A DNA stretch of 64,000 nucleotides. Source: Anaerotruncus sp. Its GTDB lineage: Bacteria > Bacillota > Clostridia > Oscillospirales > Ruminococcaceae. The position numbers were made by a program, and so were the translations under genes. Positions 49,401 through 58,672 of this stretch are shown one piece after another. Position 1 is the first letter of the stretch. Every line of letters starts with the position of its first letter. The notes beneath the pieces were generated by a model. That model was not told the origin of the DNA. It did no database searches and saw only the letters and a program-made list of their open reading frames with translations. Where the stretch lies: positions 1 to 64,000 of the forward strand of contig JAETRV010000010.1 in assembly GCA_021770005.1 (NCBI GenBank), in the 5' to 3' direction.

Positions 49401-51242
49401 AACCTGATGGTCCGCGATTATAACGCCGCGTTGCAGTTTGTGCAGGATTACTTCCAGCTCGATTACAGGAAGTTCCTCGCCAAATATTTTAAAGAAGAAC
49501 GCGCCAAAGAAATTGACCGGAATATTACTCCGGAAAAATACCGGCAGTTGTTTGGCGAGCTTTCGGAAACCCAAGCAAGCATCATCAATGATTCGGAGTC
49601 CAGATATATTGTGGTGGCTGCCGGACCCGGAAGCGGAAAAACGCGCGTCCTGGTCCACAAGCTGGCGGCGCTCCTGCTCCTCGAGGACGTCAAGCACGAA
49701 CAGCTCCTGATGGTGACCTTTTCCCGCGCCGCGGCCACCGAATTCAAAAAGCGGCTGATTGCCCTGATCGGCAATGCGGCCAACTTTGTCGAGATCAAAA
49801 CCTTTCACTCCTACTGCTTTGACCTGCTGGGCAAGATCGGCAGTCTGGAAGGGGTGGAGGACGTGGTCAAAAATGCCGCAGAGATGATCGAAAACGGCGA
49901 GGTCGAACCCGGCCGGATTGCCAAAACCGTACTGGTCATCGACGAAGCGCAGGACATGGACAGCAATGAATACCGGCTGGTCCGCGCGTTGATGCAGCGC
50001 AATGACGACATGCGTGTGATTGCCGTGGGGGATGATGACCAGAACATCTACCAGTTCCGCGGTTCGGATTCCAAATATATGCACGCCCTGATTGAGGAGT
50101 TTGGCGCTGTGCAGTACGAGATGACCGAAAACTACCGCAGCAGCAGGGCAATCGTCTCTCTTGCGAATCTGTTTGCCCGTTCGATCGAAAACCGGATGAA
50201 ATCGGAGGAGATCAAAGCCATCCGCAAAGAGGCCGGCACAGTTCAGATCATCCACCATACCAGCGCGCACCTGGAATATCCGGTTGTGGAGCAGATCGCC
50301 AGAACCTACCGCGGCGGGAAGGTCTGCGTCCTGACGAATACCAACGAAGAGGCCCTCCGGGTGCTCGGCCTGCTGACCAAACGCAATATCCGCGCGAGGC
50401 TGATCCAGTCTATGGATGGGTTCCGTCTCTATAACCTCTCTGAAATCCGGTTCTTCCTGAAGGTCGTGGACCAGAAGCGCGGCTTGGCCCCGGTTATCAG
50501 CGACCGGGCCTGGGAGGAAGCGAAAGACCGGCTCCAAACGGTTTACCGCGGCAGCACCTGCCTTGAGGTCTGCCTGAACCTCATTGCTGAGTTTGAAAAG
50601 GTGAACCGCCGCGAAAAATACTTCAGCGACCTCAAGGAATTTGTCATGGAATCGCAATATGAGGACTTTTATTCGGATGATCTGGAAACCGTATCGGTCT
50701 CGACCATCCACAAATCCAAGGGACGGGAATTCGACAGCGTCTACTTGCTGTTAAACCATGTCCAGATGTACAGCGACGCCGACCGCCGCAAACTGTATGT
50801 CGGCATCACCCGCGCCAAAAGCAATCTGTACATCCATTGCAATACCGGCCTCTTTTCCATCTTCCATCTGCCGGATGTTGAAAAGCGCGAGGACTTCACC
50901 GCATATCCAGAACCGGAGGAGATCACGCTCCAACTGACCCATCGGGACGTTGTCTTGGGCTTTTTCAAGGGAAAGAAGCCGCTGGTTACCAGGCTCCGCA
51001 GCGGATGCCCGCTCACGGTTGACCACGAGTACCTTCTGGCCCGGGTGGAGGGGAAGCTGTTCCGCGTTGCGAAATTTTCCAAAGCCGCTGTCGACCGGCT
51101 GCACTTTTTGAACCGGAAAGGGTACCGCCTGGTTTCCGCAAACGTGCGCTTTATTGTTGCGTGGAAAGGAAAAGAGGATTCCGAAGAAACAGCGGTCCTA
51201 CTGGCGGATATCCACCTATCCAGCCGTGTTTCTGAAGTGTAA
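46422..51242 (+). CDS. Giant multidomain DEDD exonuclease-like / RecQ helicase / UvrD-Rep helicase fusion
   Basis: FIDSEIG..GHNIIHHDLN; FPTGGGKSVTFQ..VIDEAHCFSAWGQDFR..FGMGVDKKDV; AAGPGSGKTRVLVHKL..VIDEAQDMD..VSTIHKSKGREFDSVYLL. Confidence 0.92.
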   Translation: MAASIVFIDSEIGMTDGKVMDLGAIRQDGACFHSASLQDFSAFLSGSDFICGHNIIHHDLNYIQRQHNIPIPAGIVDTLYLSPLLFPQRPYHALLKDDKLQADELNNPLNDAQKARKLFFDEVNAFSELRPNLGQIYYGLLNQFEEFKGFFAYIGYQPRPLNLPELIQAEFSGRVCEHADIRLLIAEHPIALAYALALIDTNDSHSITPPWLTQNYPQIGFVIKALRGTPCRAGCAYCTGALNIHRKLNEFFGFDGFRTYGGEPLQERAAQAAVDGKSLLSVFPTGGGKSVTFQLPALMAGQAEHGLTVVISPLQSLMKDQVDNLNERGIADAVTVNGLLSPIERAEALERVASGRASLFYLSPEQLRSRTIEKLLYSRNVVRFVIDEAHCFSAWGQDFRVDYLYIGDFIRELQEKKQMHTPIPVSCFTATAKQKVISDIRDYFKEKLGVDLELFASAAVRENLHYVVLHQETEDEKYNTLRSLIETHPCPTIVYVSRTKRSKQLAEKLTGDGFPARPFYGKMEPSEKVENQEAFIRNEVRVIVATSAFGMGVDKKDVGLVVHYDISDSLENYVQEAGRAGRDPALSAECYVLFNDNDLDKHFLLLNQTKLSISEIQQVWKAIKDQTKNRATVCCSPLEIARQAGWDDSVSDIESRVKSAVAALENAGYVKRGRNVPHIYATSIFPKNMVEASFKIDRSKLFSHSQKTSAKRIIQHLISSRSRAVAGNDDAESRVDYLADILGIPKFEVIECVNLMRQAGLLADSRDMSAFLFKNDTQNRSALMLGRFARLERFLLSKIGEQENGFALKELNEEAAREGIAYTSVKNIRTILYYLTIKGYITKREYYDQQYAVVIPLVESSKLVEKFQKRVDLCQFIVKKLYALSVPSDSSEEKGETFVQFSLVGLYQDYLAQSKGNPSVPKISLKDVEDALLYLSKIGAMRLEGGFLVLYNGMEINRLVLDNKIRYKVEDYKTLNAHYKQKIQQIHIVGEYANLMVRDYNAALQFVQDYFQLDYRKFLAKYFKEERAKEIDRNITPEKYRQLFGELSETQASIINDSESRYIVVAAGPGSGKTRVLVHKLAALLLLEDVKHEQLLMVTFSRAAATEFKKRLIALIGNAANFVEIKTFHSYCFDLLGKIGSLEGVEDVVKNAAEMIENGEVEPGRIAKTVLVIDEAQDMDSNEYRLVRALMQRNDDMRVIAVGDDDQNIYQFRGSDSKYMHALIEEFGAVQYEMTENYRSSRAIVSLANLFARSIENRMKSEEIKAIRKEAGTVQIIHHTSAHLEYPVVEQIARTYRGGKVCVLTNTNEEALRVLGLLTKRNIRARLIQSMDGFRLYNLSEIRFFLKVVDQKRGLAPVISDRAWEEAKDRLQTVYRGSTCLEVCLNLIAEFEKVNRREKYFSDLKEFVMESQYEDFYSDDLETVSVSTIHKSKGREFDSVYLLLNHVQMYSDADRRKLYVGITRAKSNLYIHCNTGLFSIFHLPDVEKREDFTAYPEPEEITLQLTHRDVVLGFFKGKKPLVTRLRSGCPLTVDHEYLLARVEGKLFRVAKFSKAAVDRLHFLNRKGYRLVSANVRFIVAWKGKEDSEETAVLLADIHLSSRVSEV

Positions 51243-51493
51243 GAGCCTATTCAGCATCTTAAGTTTTACTCGATTTTTTTGCTCCGGCCCAAGAGCCGAT
51301 GCTTCGCATCGGTTGGCCTATGCACGCCGATCTCCGCGCTAAGAGCCGCCTGCGGCGGTTGCGCTCCGAAACGCTCGCTGCGGCTCGCAGTGCGGCGGCA
51401 GCTTTTCGGGTGAATTGCCGCCTAAAAGGCGGCAAAAGGGAGCTCTTTTTGCAAGGGAAAAACCCCCTGCAAAGATGCTGAATAGGCCCTTAG
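51240..51493. mobile_element. TIR-bounded mosaic repeat element, copy G
   Basis: TIRs taagagcctattcagcatctt / aagatgctgaataggcccttag, internal modules shared with copies B/D/E. Confidence 0.7.
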
Positions 51494-51605
51494 AAAAGAA
51501 AAAGGTTGACCTTTCCAAGCGGATAAATTATACTGAAAGGGAGGCCGGTATGCGGACTTCGGCAACCGGGCCGTTCAACGAAAATGATGCGAGGGAGGGC
51601 CTGCC

Positions 51606-52229
51606 ATGAAAAAATTTGTGATTACGATAGCGCGTGAATATGGGAGCGGCGGAAAACAGATCGGAAAACTGCTGGCAAAAGAGCTGGGGGTCGGTTACTA
51701 CGACCGGGAGCTGCTCCGAATGGCCTCGGATGACAGCGGGATCAATGAATCCCTCTTCGCCAATGCGGATGAAAAATTCAAGCGCACCCTGCTCTTTAAG
51801 ACAGCGCGCGGCGCTTATACCGGTGAGCTGATCCCGCCGGACAAGGGGGAATTCACCTCGAACGAAAATCTCTTCAACTTTCAGGCGCGGGTGATCCGGC
51901 GGTTGGCCGAGAGCGAGTCCTGCATCATCATTGGACGGTGCGCTGATTACATCCTGCGGGATATGGAGCACGTGGTCCGAATCTATGTGCATGCGCCGTT
52001 TGAGCACTGCGTGAACGAGTCCATGCGGATCCATCCGCAGATGACCCGGGAGGAGGTTACACGCTATATCACCAAAATCGACAAGGAGCGCGCACTCTAC
52101 TACAAATACTTTACCGGTCTGGACTGGAAGAACGCGGATAACTATGACCTCTGCCTGAACAGCAAGGAACTGGGCTGGGAGAAATGCGTCTCGCTGGTCA
52201 AGGCGTATCTGGAGATCAAATTGAGCTAA
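51606..52229 (+). CDS. Cytidylate kinase-like family protein, paralogue 2
   Basis: MKKFVITIAREYGSGGKQIGKLLAKELGVGYYDRELL, CIIIGRCADYILRD. Confidence 0.88.
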   Translation: MKKFVITIAREYGSGGKQIGKLLAKELGVGYYDRELLRMASDDSGINESLFANADEKFKRTLLFKTARGAYTGELIPPDKGEFTSNENLFNFQARVIRRLAESESCIIIGRCADYILRDMEHVVRIYVHAPFEHCVNESMRIHPQMTREEVTRYITKIDKERALYYKYFTGLDWKNADNYDLCLNSKELGWEKCVSLVKAYLEIKLS

Positions 52230-52271
52230 AGGCTGGTTGAAAGGATAAGACCTCTGAATCAGGAAAATAAG

Positions 52272-52313
52272 CAAGCCCCCGCCGCCCCATTTTGGGGCGG
52301 CGGGGGCTTGTTT
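52272..52313. terminator. Hairpin terminator (convergent genes)
   Basis: caagcccccgccgccccattttggggcggcgggggcttgttt. Confidence 0.8.
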
Positions 52314-52342
52314 CACGTCATCCGGATTTCCCGTCCGGGCAG

Positions 52343-54106
52343 TTATGTACTGGATTCCTCGTACATGCTGTACAGGCTGTGATAAATGCCCCGTTGTTCC
52401 ATCAGCTCCGCGTGGTTTCCCTGCTCGGCGATGCCATCTTCGGTTAGAACCAGAATCATATCCGCGCCGCGGATGGTGGTCAACCGATGGGCAATCGTAA
52501 AGGTAGTACGCCCATGCGCCAGCTTTTCGAGCGACTGCTGGACAATCCGCTCGCTTTCGTTATCGAGCGCCGAGGTAGCTTCATCAAGAATCAGGACAGG
52601 CGGATTTTTGAGGAACACCCGCGCAATGCTGATCCGCTGTTTCTGACCGCCCGAGAGCCGCACCCCGCGTTCTCCAACATAGGTGTCATACCCATCCGGG
52701 AACTCGCTGATAAAGCCATGGGCGCCCGCCAGTTTTGCCGCCTCTATGACCTCCTGCCGGGAAGCGCCCGGCTTGCCATAGGCGATGTTTTCGTAGACTG
52801 AACCGGCAAACAGATAGACATCCTGCTGTACCACGCCGATCTGCCGGCGGAGCGAATGAAGGGTGAGGGAACGGATGTCCTGCCCATCGATCAGGATCCG
52901 ACCGCTGGTCACGTCATAGAACCGCGGGATCAGGTTGCAGAGGGTGGTTTTGCCGCTGCCCGAAGGCCCGACCAACGCGACGCTCTGTCCCGGTTTTACT
53001 TCCAGGTTGATATCTGTAAGCACCATCGCCGGATCGTCAGCATAATGGAAACCGACCTGCTCGAACCGGATGTTGCCCTGAACCTCCCCTAATTCAGACG
53101 CATCGGGCGCGTCCTCGATATCAACCGGCGCGTCGATTACCTCAATGAACCGCTCGATCCCGGTCATTCCGCGCTGGAACTGCTCGGTAAATTCGACAAT
53201 CCGCCGCACCGAGGCCAGCAGCGTTGTGACATAGAGCAGATAGGCGATGAAATCGGCGGCGGTGATCTTCCCGTAGGTCATAAACAGCCCGCCGATCACC
53301 ATGACCGCAAGGTACATCACCCCGTCATAGATGCGGGTGGTGCTGTTGAAGCCAGCCATATAACGGTACTGCTCTTTTTTGATCTCGAGAAACGCTTGGT
53401 TCCCCTCGTCGAACTTCTCTTTTTCCAGCTCTTCATTGGCAAAGGATTTGACCACACGCACTCCCAGCAGGCTATCCTCGACCTGTGCGTTGATCTCACC
53501 CGTCTGGTTGCGGGACTTCTTGAATGCCCGGCGCATTCTGCGGTTGAAATAGATGGTTGAAAGCAGCATCAGCGGGATAATCGCAAAGATAATCAGGGTC
53601 AACAGGAGGCTGTAGTTCGAGAGGATCGCAAACGATACCACGATCTTGAGTCCGGCGATAAAAAATTCTTCGGGGCAGTGGTGGGCAAACTCGGTCACGT
53701 CGAACAGATCGCTCGTGATCCGCGCCATGATCTGCCCGATCTTGTTGCTGTCGTAAAAGGTATAGGACAGGCGCTGTAGATGGTCGAACAGGTCGCGGCG
53801 CATATCAGTCTCAATCCGGGCACCCATCACATGACCGATGCTCTGCATAAAATAGTTGGCAGATGCATCCACGATCCGTAGAATCAAATAGAGCAGACCA
53901 ACCCGCAGGATGAGCGAGACGGTCAACCCCGCCGCACCGCTGGTCCCACGGTTGGTAAGGAATCGCACGATCAGCGGCAGCACCAGTTCGCAGACGGTGG
54001 TGAGTGCTGCGCAGACCAGGTCGATCAACATAATCGCGGCGTAAGGCTTGAAGTAGGGGGCAAAGCGGCGCAGAAGCACGCTTGTCTTGATCTGTCGGTT
54101 GTTCAA
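52343..54106 (-). CDS. ABC transporter ATP-binding/permease (exporter type)
   Basis: TM domain then GPSGSGKTT, LSGGQKQRISIARV, LILDEATSALD; TTG start at 54106 preceded by GGGAGGG proposed. Confidence 0.92.
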   Translation of the reverse strand: MNNRQIKTSVLLRRFAPYFKPYAAIMLIDLVCAALTTVCELVLPLIVRFLTNRGTSGAAGLTVSLILRVGLLYLILRIVDASANYFMQSIGHVMGARIETDMRRDLFDHLQRLSYTFYDSNKIGQIMARITSDLFDVTEFAHHCPEEFFIAGLKIVVSFAILSNYSLLLTLIIFAIIPLMLLSTIYFNRRMRRAFKKSRNQTGEINAQVEDSLLGVRVVKSFANEELEKEKFDEGNQAFLEIKKEQYRYMAGFNSTTRIYDGVMYLAVMVIGGLFMTYGKITAADFIAYLLYVTTLLASVRRIVEFTEQFQRGMTGIERFIEVIDAPVDIEDAPDASELGEVQGNIRFEQVGFHYADDPAMVLTDINLEVKPGQSVALVGPSGSGKTTLCNLIPRFYDVTSGRILIDGQDIRSLTLHSLRRQIGVVQQDVYLFAGSVYENIAYGKPGASRQEVIEAAKLAGAHGFISEFPDGYDTYVGERGVRLSGGQKQRISIARVFLKNPPVLILDEATSALDNESERIVQQSLEKLAHGRTTFTIAHRLTTIRGADMILVLTEDGIAEQGNHAELMEQRGIYHSLYSMYEESST

Positions 54107-54451
54107 AAAATTCCCTCCCGGTGAATTGGTTGTCTGTTGAGAAGCAGTGAGACAGCAGGAGCTTGGCTCCGAATACGCTCTTCCAGCTTGCCGATGTACG
54201 ATAGGCGAGGCTTCAAAGCATCTTTTTATCTGGCCCCGCAGATATTCTATCACAAATCCAGACAGACTACAACTATATCTCCCTGCGTAAGCAAGGCGAC
54301 AACATTTAATTTAGGGGGCCAATAGTTCTAAAAGGAACAAAACAAGGACTGCGATTTATCACACTAAAGTATTTTACATATCGCTTTACCCGCAATAGGG
54401 CATATAAATGTAAGCTAAATACATCGCATTTGAATTTTTTTGAGGCAAATA

Positions 54452-54497
54452 AAAGAAGTTTTATAGATCTGGTTAAAAATCAAATCTATAAAACTTC
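54452..54497 (-). terminator. AT-rich hairpin downstream of sulfatase-like gene
   Basis: agaagttttatagatctggttaaaaatcaaatctataaaacttct. Confidence 0.6.
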
Positions 54498-54527
54498 TCC
54501 TCTACAAAATCCTAAACGATCCCTTTC

Positions 54528-57023
54528 TTATTGATCTGAAGAAAAACAAACCGACGAAAATGCAAAAGCCAAAACACGTCTATCATCGCTCTTCCCTAAA
54601 CTGAAGGGGGACACCGCATCCGGATATTCAAGCGCCAGAATCAGTTTGCCATTCTCTATAGAATCTTTAGGAACTGTAAATTTAACTGGTTTTTCATTCG
54701 ACGCAACCTTCTGATCATAGAGAATTTGCTCCCCACAGCGAACCACCAGCCTTTGCGGCATTGCATGAATATATTTGAACCGGAATTCTCCTATCAAATC
54801 ATATTCCACATTTCCAATATCCAAAGTCAGCCCACTTGTTTTTCCTAAAGACCAAGCAAAATCATTTTCAACCTTGCAGATGCCAGATATAAAGTAGCTA
54901 GAGCTATCATTATCATTATCATTTGTAAAAGTAAGCTTATCTCCTATCTGATACGGGCATGAAATGATCTTTGACTCTGTATCGTCCTTCCGCTTTTCAC
55001 GGATTGTCATGGATTCAAAAGCTATCCCAAGGATTCTGGGATCTCCATTCTCTGGGAAAGCTGCATCCGGTAATTTTAAGCGGATCGTCAATTTATCCGG
55101 ATGTTCAAGTGCCTTTGCCGGAATGATAAACCTCAATTCTCCCGGTTTATCAATCAAATAATAATTTAGGAACACATCATTTACGTAAATCCCTACCCGT
55201 TGCGTATTCATAACCCACTTTAGAGAAATTGATACAAGCGCATCATCTTTCAAAGACTTCTGAAGAGGGATTTCCAATTCTGTCTCATATCCCTCTGTCC
55301 AGATATGTGTGGCTTCCATGCCACTAAACCCCTTTGATGCATATTGCAGCCCTGTTGCACGAGTGTCAAAATAAAGCTCTGTCCCAAGTTGATATTTAAT
55401 CGATTGTTTGCTAGAAAAAACAGAAAATAATCTACCAGTTTTATAAGCATTTTCTGGATCAGATGCATCTCCTCGAACAATATATTCTGTAGCGATTCGA
55501 TCAGCAGAATTTATATAAAAGAATCGTTCCTGATTATCTTCCTTTGTCAAATCAAAAATGCTCTTACCAGCAATGTCCTCTTTTAAAAGAAGCGACAATA
55601 AGGTGGGATGTAAATTTGTATAAGAAACTGGCAAATCACTTACACAAAAATTTTTCGTTTCCTGCCCTTTTTTCACTAAAAGCAAAGGATTTTGCGCGTA
55701 ATTTTCCTCCCCATGATCTGCTAAAACAATAATATTGGCATCATCATAGATCCCCAATTCTTTCATCTGTTCAAAATAAGTCTCTAAAATATTCATGAGA
55801 CCTATTTGCTGCTTCTCTAATGAGGTCCCTTCCGAATTCCTTTGAGACTTTTCATCTAAAGTATAAGGCTTATGTGTGCCAAATAAATGATACAATCGAA
55901 ATGCATTTTTATCCTGTAAGGAAAGTCCGTTTTGAGTTAAATCTCTGTAAAAAAAAGCGTCATCCAAAAGATATGAAGTTTCCTCACTACCGCTGTTATC
56001 CAACGCTGCATCAAAGTCTCCTGAATACATCCAAACACACTTCTTTAATTCATGAGGAAAGTACCTGCAGGCCGTAAATCTATATAAATAGTATGTCAAC
56101 GTTGTATACGATCTTATCCGCTTTTTATCGGTAGTGACATTCATAATAAGATCACTCATGCTTGGAGACATAAACTTCCCCTCGGTATAAATACCGGTAT
56201 TATAATTAGCGTCACGAAGTGTACGGTACAACTCCGTAGACTGATATGCATTTTCCAAATACTCGCTATATGGTGCCTCACTGGTATAAAATTGGCCAGT
56301 TAAAATTTGCGGCATTGCAAGAATTGTACGTATTCCACCAGCAACTGTATCAGGATAATAAGTGAACTCGTTCCAAAGCGTCTCCTTATACTCTGGGTGC
56401 TGCTCTATAAAATCAGAAAAAAATTGACTGTCATAGGCATCAAGAACAAAAACAATTGTATTTTCATTTTGGGATAATTCAAATCGTCCGGCATTTGTCA
56501 GCTGACAATCCGAATTAGGATGTTTATCCGCTGTGATAAAAAGAGTACTAAGCGTGATAATTTGCACACATAAAATCCCAATTGCCAAATAATTGCGTAT
56601 TGCTTTCCAAGTCTCAGGAGTAAATTTATACAATAACACCGGAGAAATTATGCACAACATCCATATTAGACTGTTCCACACACCTACTCCCTGATATTTT
56701 CCCCAGTCTATCGCTCCATCCAATGTTCCATAATCTGTAAGAATAAAATTTCCCTGGATATACAATCCCATTGCAATTCCCCATAGGACACAACAATAGA
56801 GTTCTTGTATTTTTCCCTTCAACATCCATCCTAAAAGAGTCATAAAAAATAGCGAAACAAGAGCAACTATCGCGCATGTCCACCAAATATCAGAAAAGGA
56901 AAAAAACAGCTCAGATGCATTCGTGATATATATCTGAAATGGACCAAATATGAAAAAAGTAAAAATTAAAAATAATGAGGAAATTATAACTCCTCTTTTA
57001 CCGATGTTCTCCTGTCTCATCAA
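54528..57023 (-). CDS. LTA synthase/sulfatase-like membrane phosphotransferase with C-terminal beta-sandwich repeats
   Basis: N-terminal TMs; NTIVFVLDAYDSQFFSDF, HLFGTHKPYTLDE, IIVLADHGEENYAQNPLLLVK. Confidence 0.82.
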   Translation of the reverse strand: MMRQENIGKRGVIISSLFLIFTFFIFGPFQIYITNASELFFSFSDIWWTCAIVALVSLFFMTLLGWMLKGKIQELYCCVLWGIAMGLYIQGNFILTDYGTLDGAIDWGKYQGVGVWNSLIWMLCIISPVLLYKFTPETWKAIRNYLAIGILCVQIITLSTLFITADKHPNSDCQLTNAGRFELSQNENTIVFVLDAYDSQFFSDFIEQHPEYKETLWNEFTYYPDTVAGGIRTILAMPQILTGQFYTSEAPYSEYLENAYQSTELYRTLRDANYNTGIYTEGKFMSPSMSDLIMNVTTDKKRIRSYTTLTYYLYRFTACRYFPHELKKCVWMYSGDFDAALDNSGSEETSYLLDDAFFYRDLTQNGLSLQDKNAFRLYHLFGTHKPYTLDEKSQRNSEGTSLEKQQIGLMNILETYFEQMKELGIYDDANIIVLADHGEENYAQNPLLLVKKGQETKNFCVSDLPVSYTNLHPTLLSLLLKEDIAGKSIFDLTKEDNQERFFYINSADRIATEYIVRGDASDPENAYKTGRLFSVFSSKQSIKYQLGTELYFDTRATGLQYASKGFSGMEATHIWTEGYETELEIPLQKSLKDDALVSISLKWVMNTQRVGIYVNDVFLNYYLIDKPGELRFIIPAKALEHPDKLTIRLKLPDAAFPENGDPRILGIAFESMTIREKRKDDTESKIISCPYQIGDKLTFTNDNDNDSSSYFISGICKVENDFAWSLGKTSGLTLDIGNVEYDLIGEFRFKYIHAMPQRLVVRCGEQILYDQKVASNEKPVKFTVPKDSIENGKLILALEYPDAVSPFSLGKSDDRRVLAFAFSSVCFSSDQ

Positions 57024-57054
57024 TCATATCCCCTTCAGCTTCTCAAATAAGCCA

Positions 57055-58656
57055 TCAAAAAGTTACTCTCTGGCTTCGGATTTTCAAGCTTTGTATCAAG
57101 CGTGGCCGATCCAACAGATACTTCACATATGCAAAGGCTGAATCTTGTTCTGTATAATAGAATCCGCAATTTTCCTTTCGAAGCAGCGCAACAATATCTG
57201 CCCTTGTTTCTGGAACGATCATAATCTCCCCAGCTTGAATCCGTGATCGAACCTCTTCCAAAGGCATCTGTGAACGTTCCTGCAATACAACAATATCGAG
57301 GTCTTCCAAGTGCTGTATCCAAGATAGAACATAATAATTTTCCCTGGCAGGTTTCCTATTAGCAATCTGCCACGGAAACACATCTCCTTCAAATGCGATA
57401 GAAATTCCCCTTCTAAACGGCAAGGATTTTCTCGGCTTTTCCTCATATTTATCCAAAATTTTTAAAATCTGCTGATCGAACGAATTTTTCTCCATGATTC
57501 GCTTTGCATTTTCTCCAAATTCCACAATTTTTTCCGGATACTCAAAGAAAAATGTAATCTTCTCTTTCAAACTTTCCACATTACCGGCTTCAAACAACAG
57601 CCCGGTTTCCCCGTCCTTTACAAGCTCAAGATTTCCTCCCAATTGCGATGCAATTACCGGTTTCCCACATATCATCGCTTCGGTGATGCTAACCGGTTGA
57701 TTCTCTGGCCAAATCGACGCAATGAAGAAAATATCCGTGTGTTCATACACTGTCTTCACCTGTGAATTATCTACTTTTCCCCAAAATTTAACCTGATTTT
57801 TTAAGCCATGCTGTTTGACAAACCGTTCATAAGCCTCTTTTTCTTCTCCATCTCCAACCAAGTTAATTTCGAGTTTCTCTTTATAACAAAAGGATGCTGC
57901 AGCTTCCAGCATGGTCAAAATACCTTTATGCTTCCCAAAATAGCCAACATATGTAAACCTAGTCTTCGCGCTTGGAACATTCTTTAAATTTTTATAATGC
58001 TCCACATCAATGCCGTTCCAGATGGTATTCATCTTTTCAATCGGGAAACCCGCTTCCAGGTATTTTTCAGCCAAATAGCTGCTGGGAGAAATAAATACAT
58101 CCACTTTTTTTAGAATATATCGGAAATAATCGCTTCTCGCCTGCATCGGAATAAACATCTGATTTCCAGTTAAAGCCGGCATACATTTTGAACACGCAAA
58201 GATATCCTCACAGGGCTGATTATTTGACAATAGCCTCGTATTTTTAAAGCAGTAACCCCAGTGATCATGGAGCGTTATAACGACCCGCATCCCGTAGTCT
58301 TTTGCGATATCTATGATTCCCAGCGAGAGGCCAATGATATTATGGATATGCAGTACATCCGGCTTATATTGTTCCACAAGGGTAGTAAATGCCCGGTTCA
58401 CCTGCTCATTGAAAAAATTAACATAATCAGAACCGAAATTCTCTGCACCTAACCGGATTCTGTAAACGCAAATCCCCTCAAAATGTTCTTCATATACTTC
58501 ATACCGGCGATGCCCACTATACGTATCCCCAGCCAATACGACTACTTGATGTCCGGCTCTCGTCAATGCTTTTGCCTGATTATGCGCAATAATTTCCGCC
58601 CCTCCAATAAAATTGGGAGGGTACGCATTTGAAACGATTAAGATTGTATGTTTCAT
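57055..58656 (-). CDS. Glycosyltransferase family 4 with C-terminal extension
   Basis: SNAYPPNFIGGAEIIAHNQAKAL, FTYVGYFGKHKGI, PVSITEAMICGKPVIAS. Confidence 0.88.
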   Translation of the reverse strand: MKHTILIVSNAYPPNFIGGAEIIAHNQAKALTRAGHQVVVLAGDTYSGHRRYEVYEEHFEGICVYRIRLGAENFGSDYVNFFNEQVNRAFTTLVEQYKPDVLHIHNIIGLSLGIIDIAKDYGMRVVITLHDHWGYCFKNTRLLSNNQPCEDIFACSKCMPALTGNQMFIPMQARSDYFRYILKKVDVFISPSSYLAEKYLEAGFPIEKMNTIWNGIDVEHYKNLKNVPSAKTRFTYVGYFGKHKGILTMLEAAASFCYKEKLEINLVGDGEEKEAYERFVKQHGLKNQVKFWGKVDNSQVKTVYEHTDIFFIASIWPENQPVSITEAMICGKPVIASQLGGNLELVKDGETGLLFEAGNVESLKEKITFFFEYPEKIVEFGENAKRIMEKNSFDQQILKILDKYEEKPRKSLPFRRGISIAFEGDVFPWQIANRKPARENYYVLSWIQHLEDLDIVVLQERSQMPLEEVRSRIQAGEIMIVPETRADIVALLRKENCGFYYTEQDSAFAYVKYLLDRPRLIQSLKIRSQRVTF

Positions 58657-58672
58657 CCTTTTTTGTCCACCT

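Noticed and set aside
49125-50711. 528-aa antisense ORF inside the UvrD part of the giant helicase
   Set aside because: Shadow ORF; helicase motifs are on the + strand.
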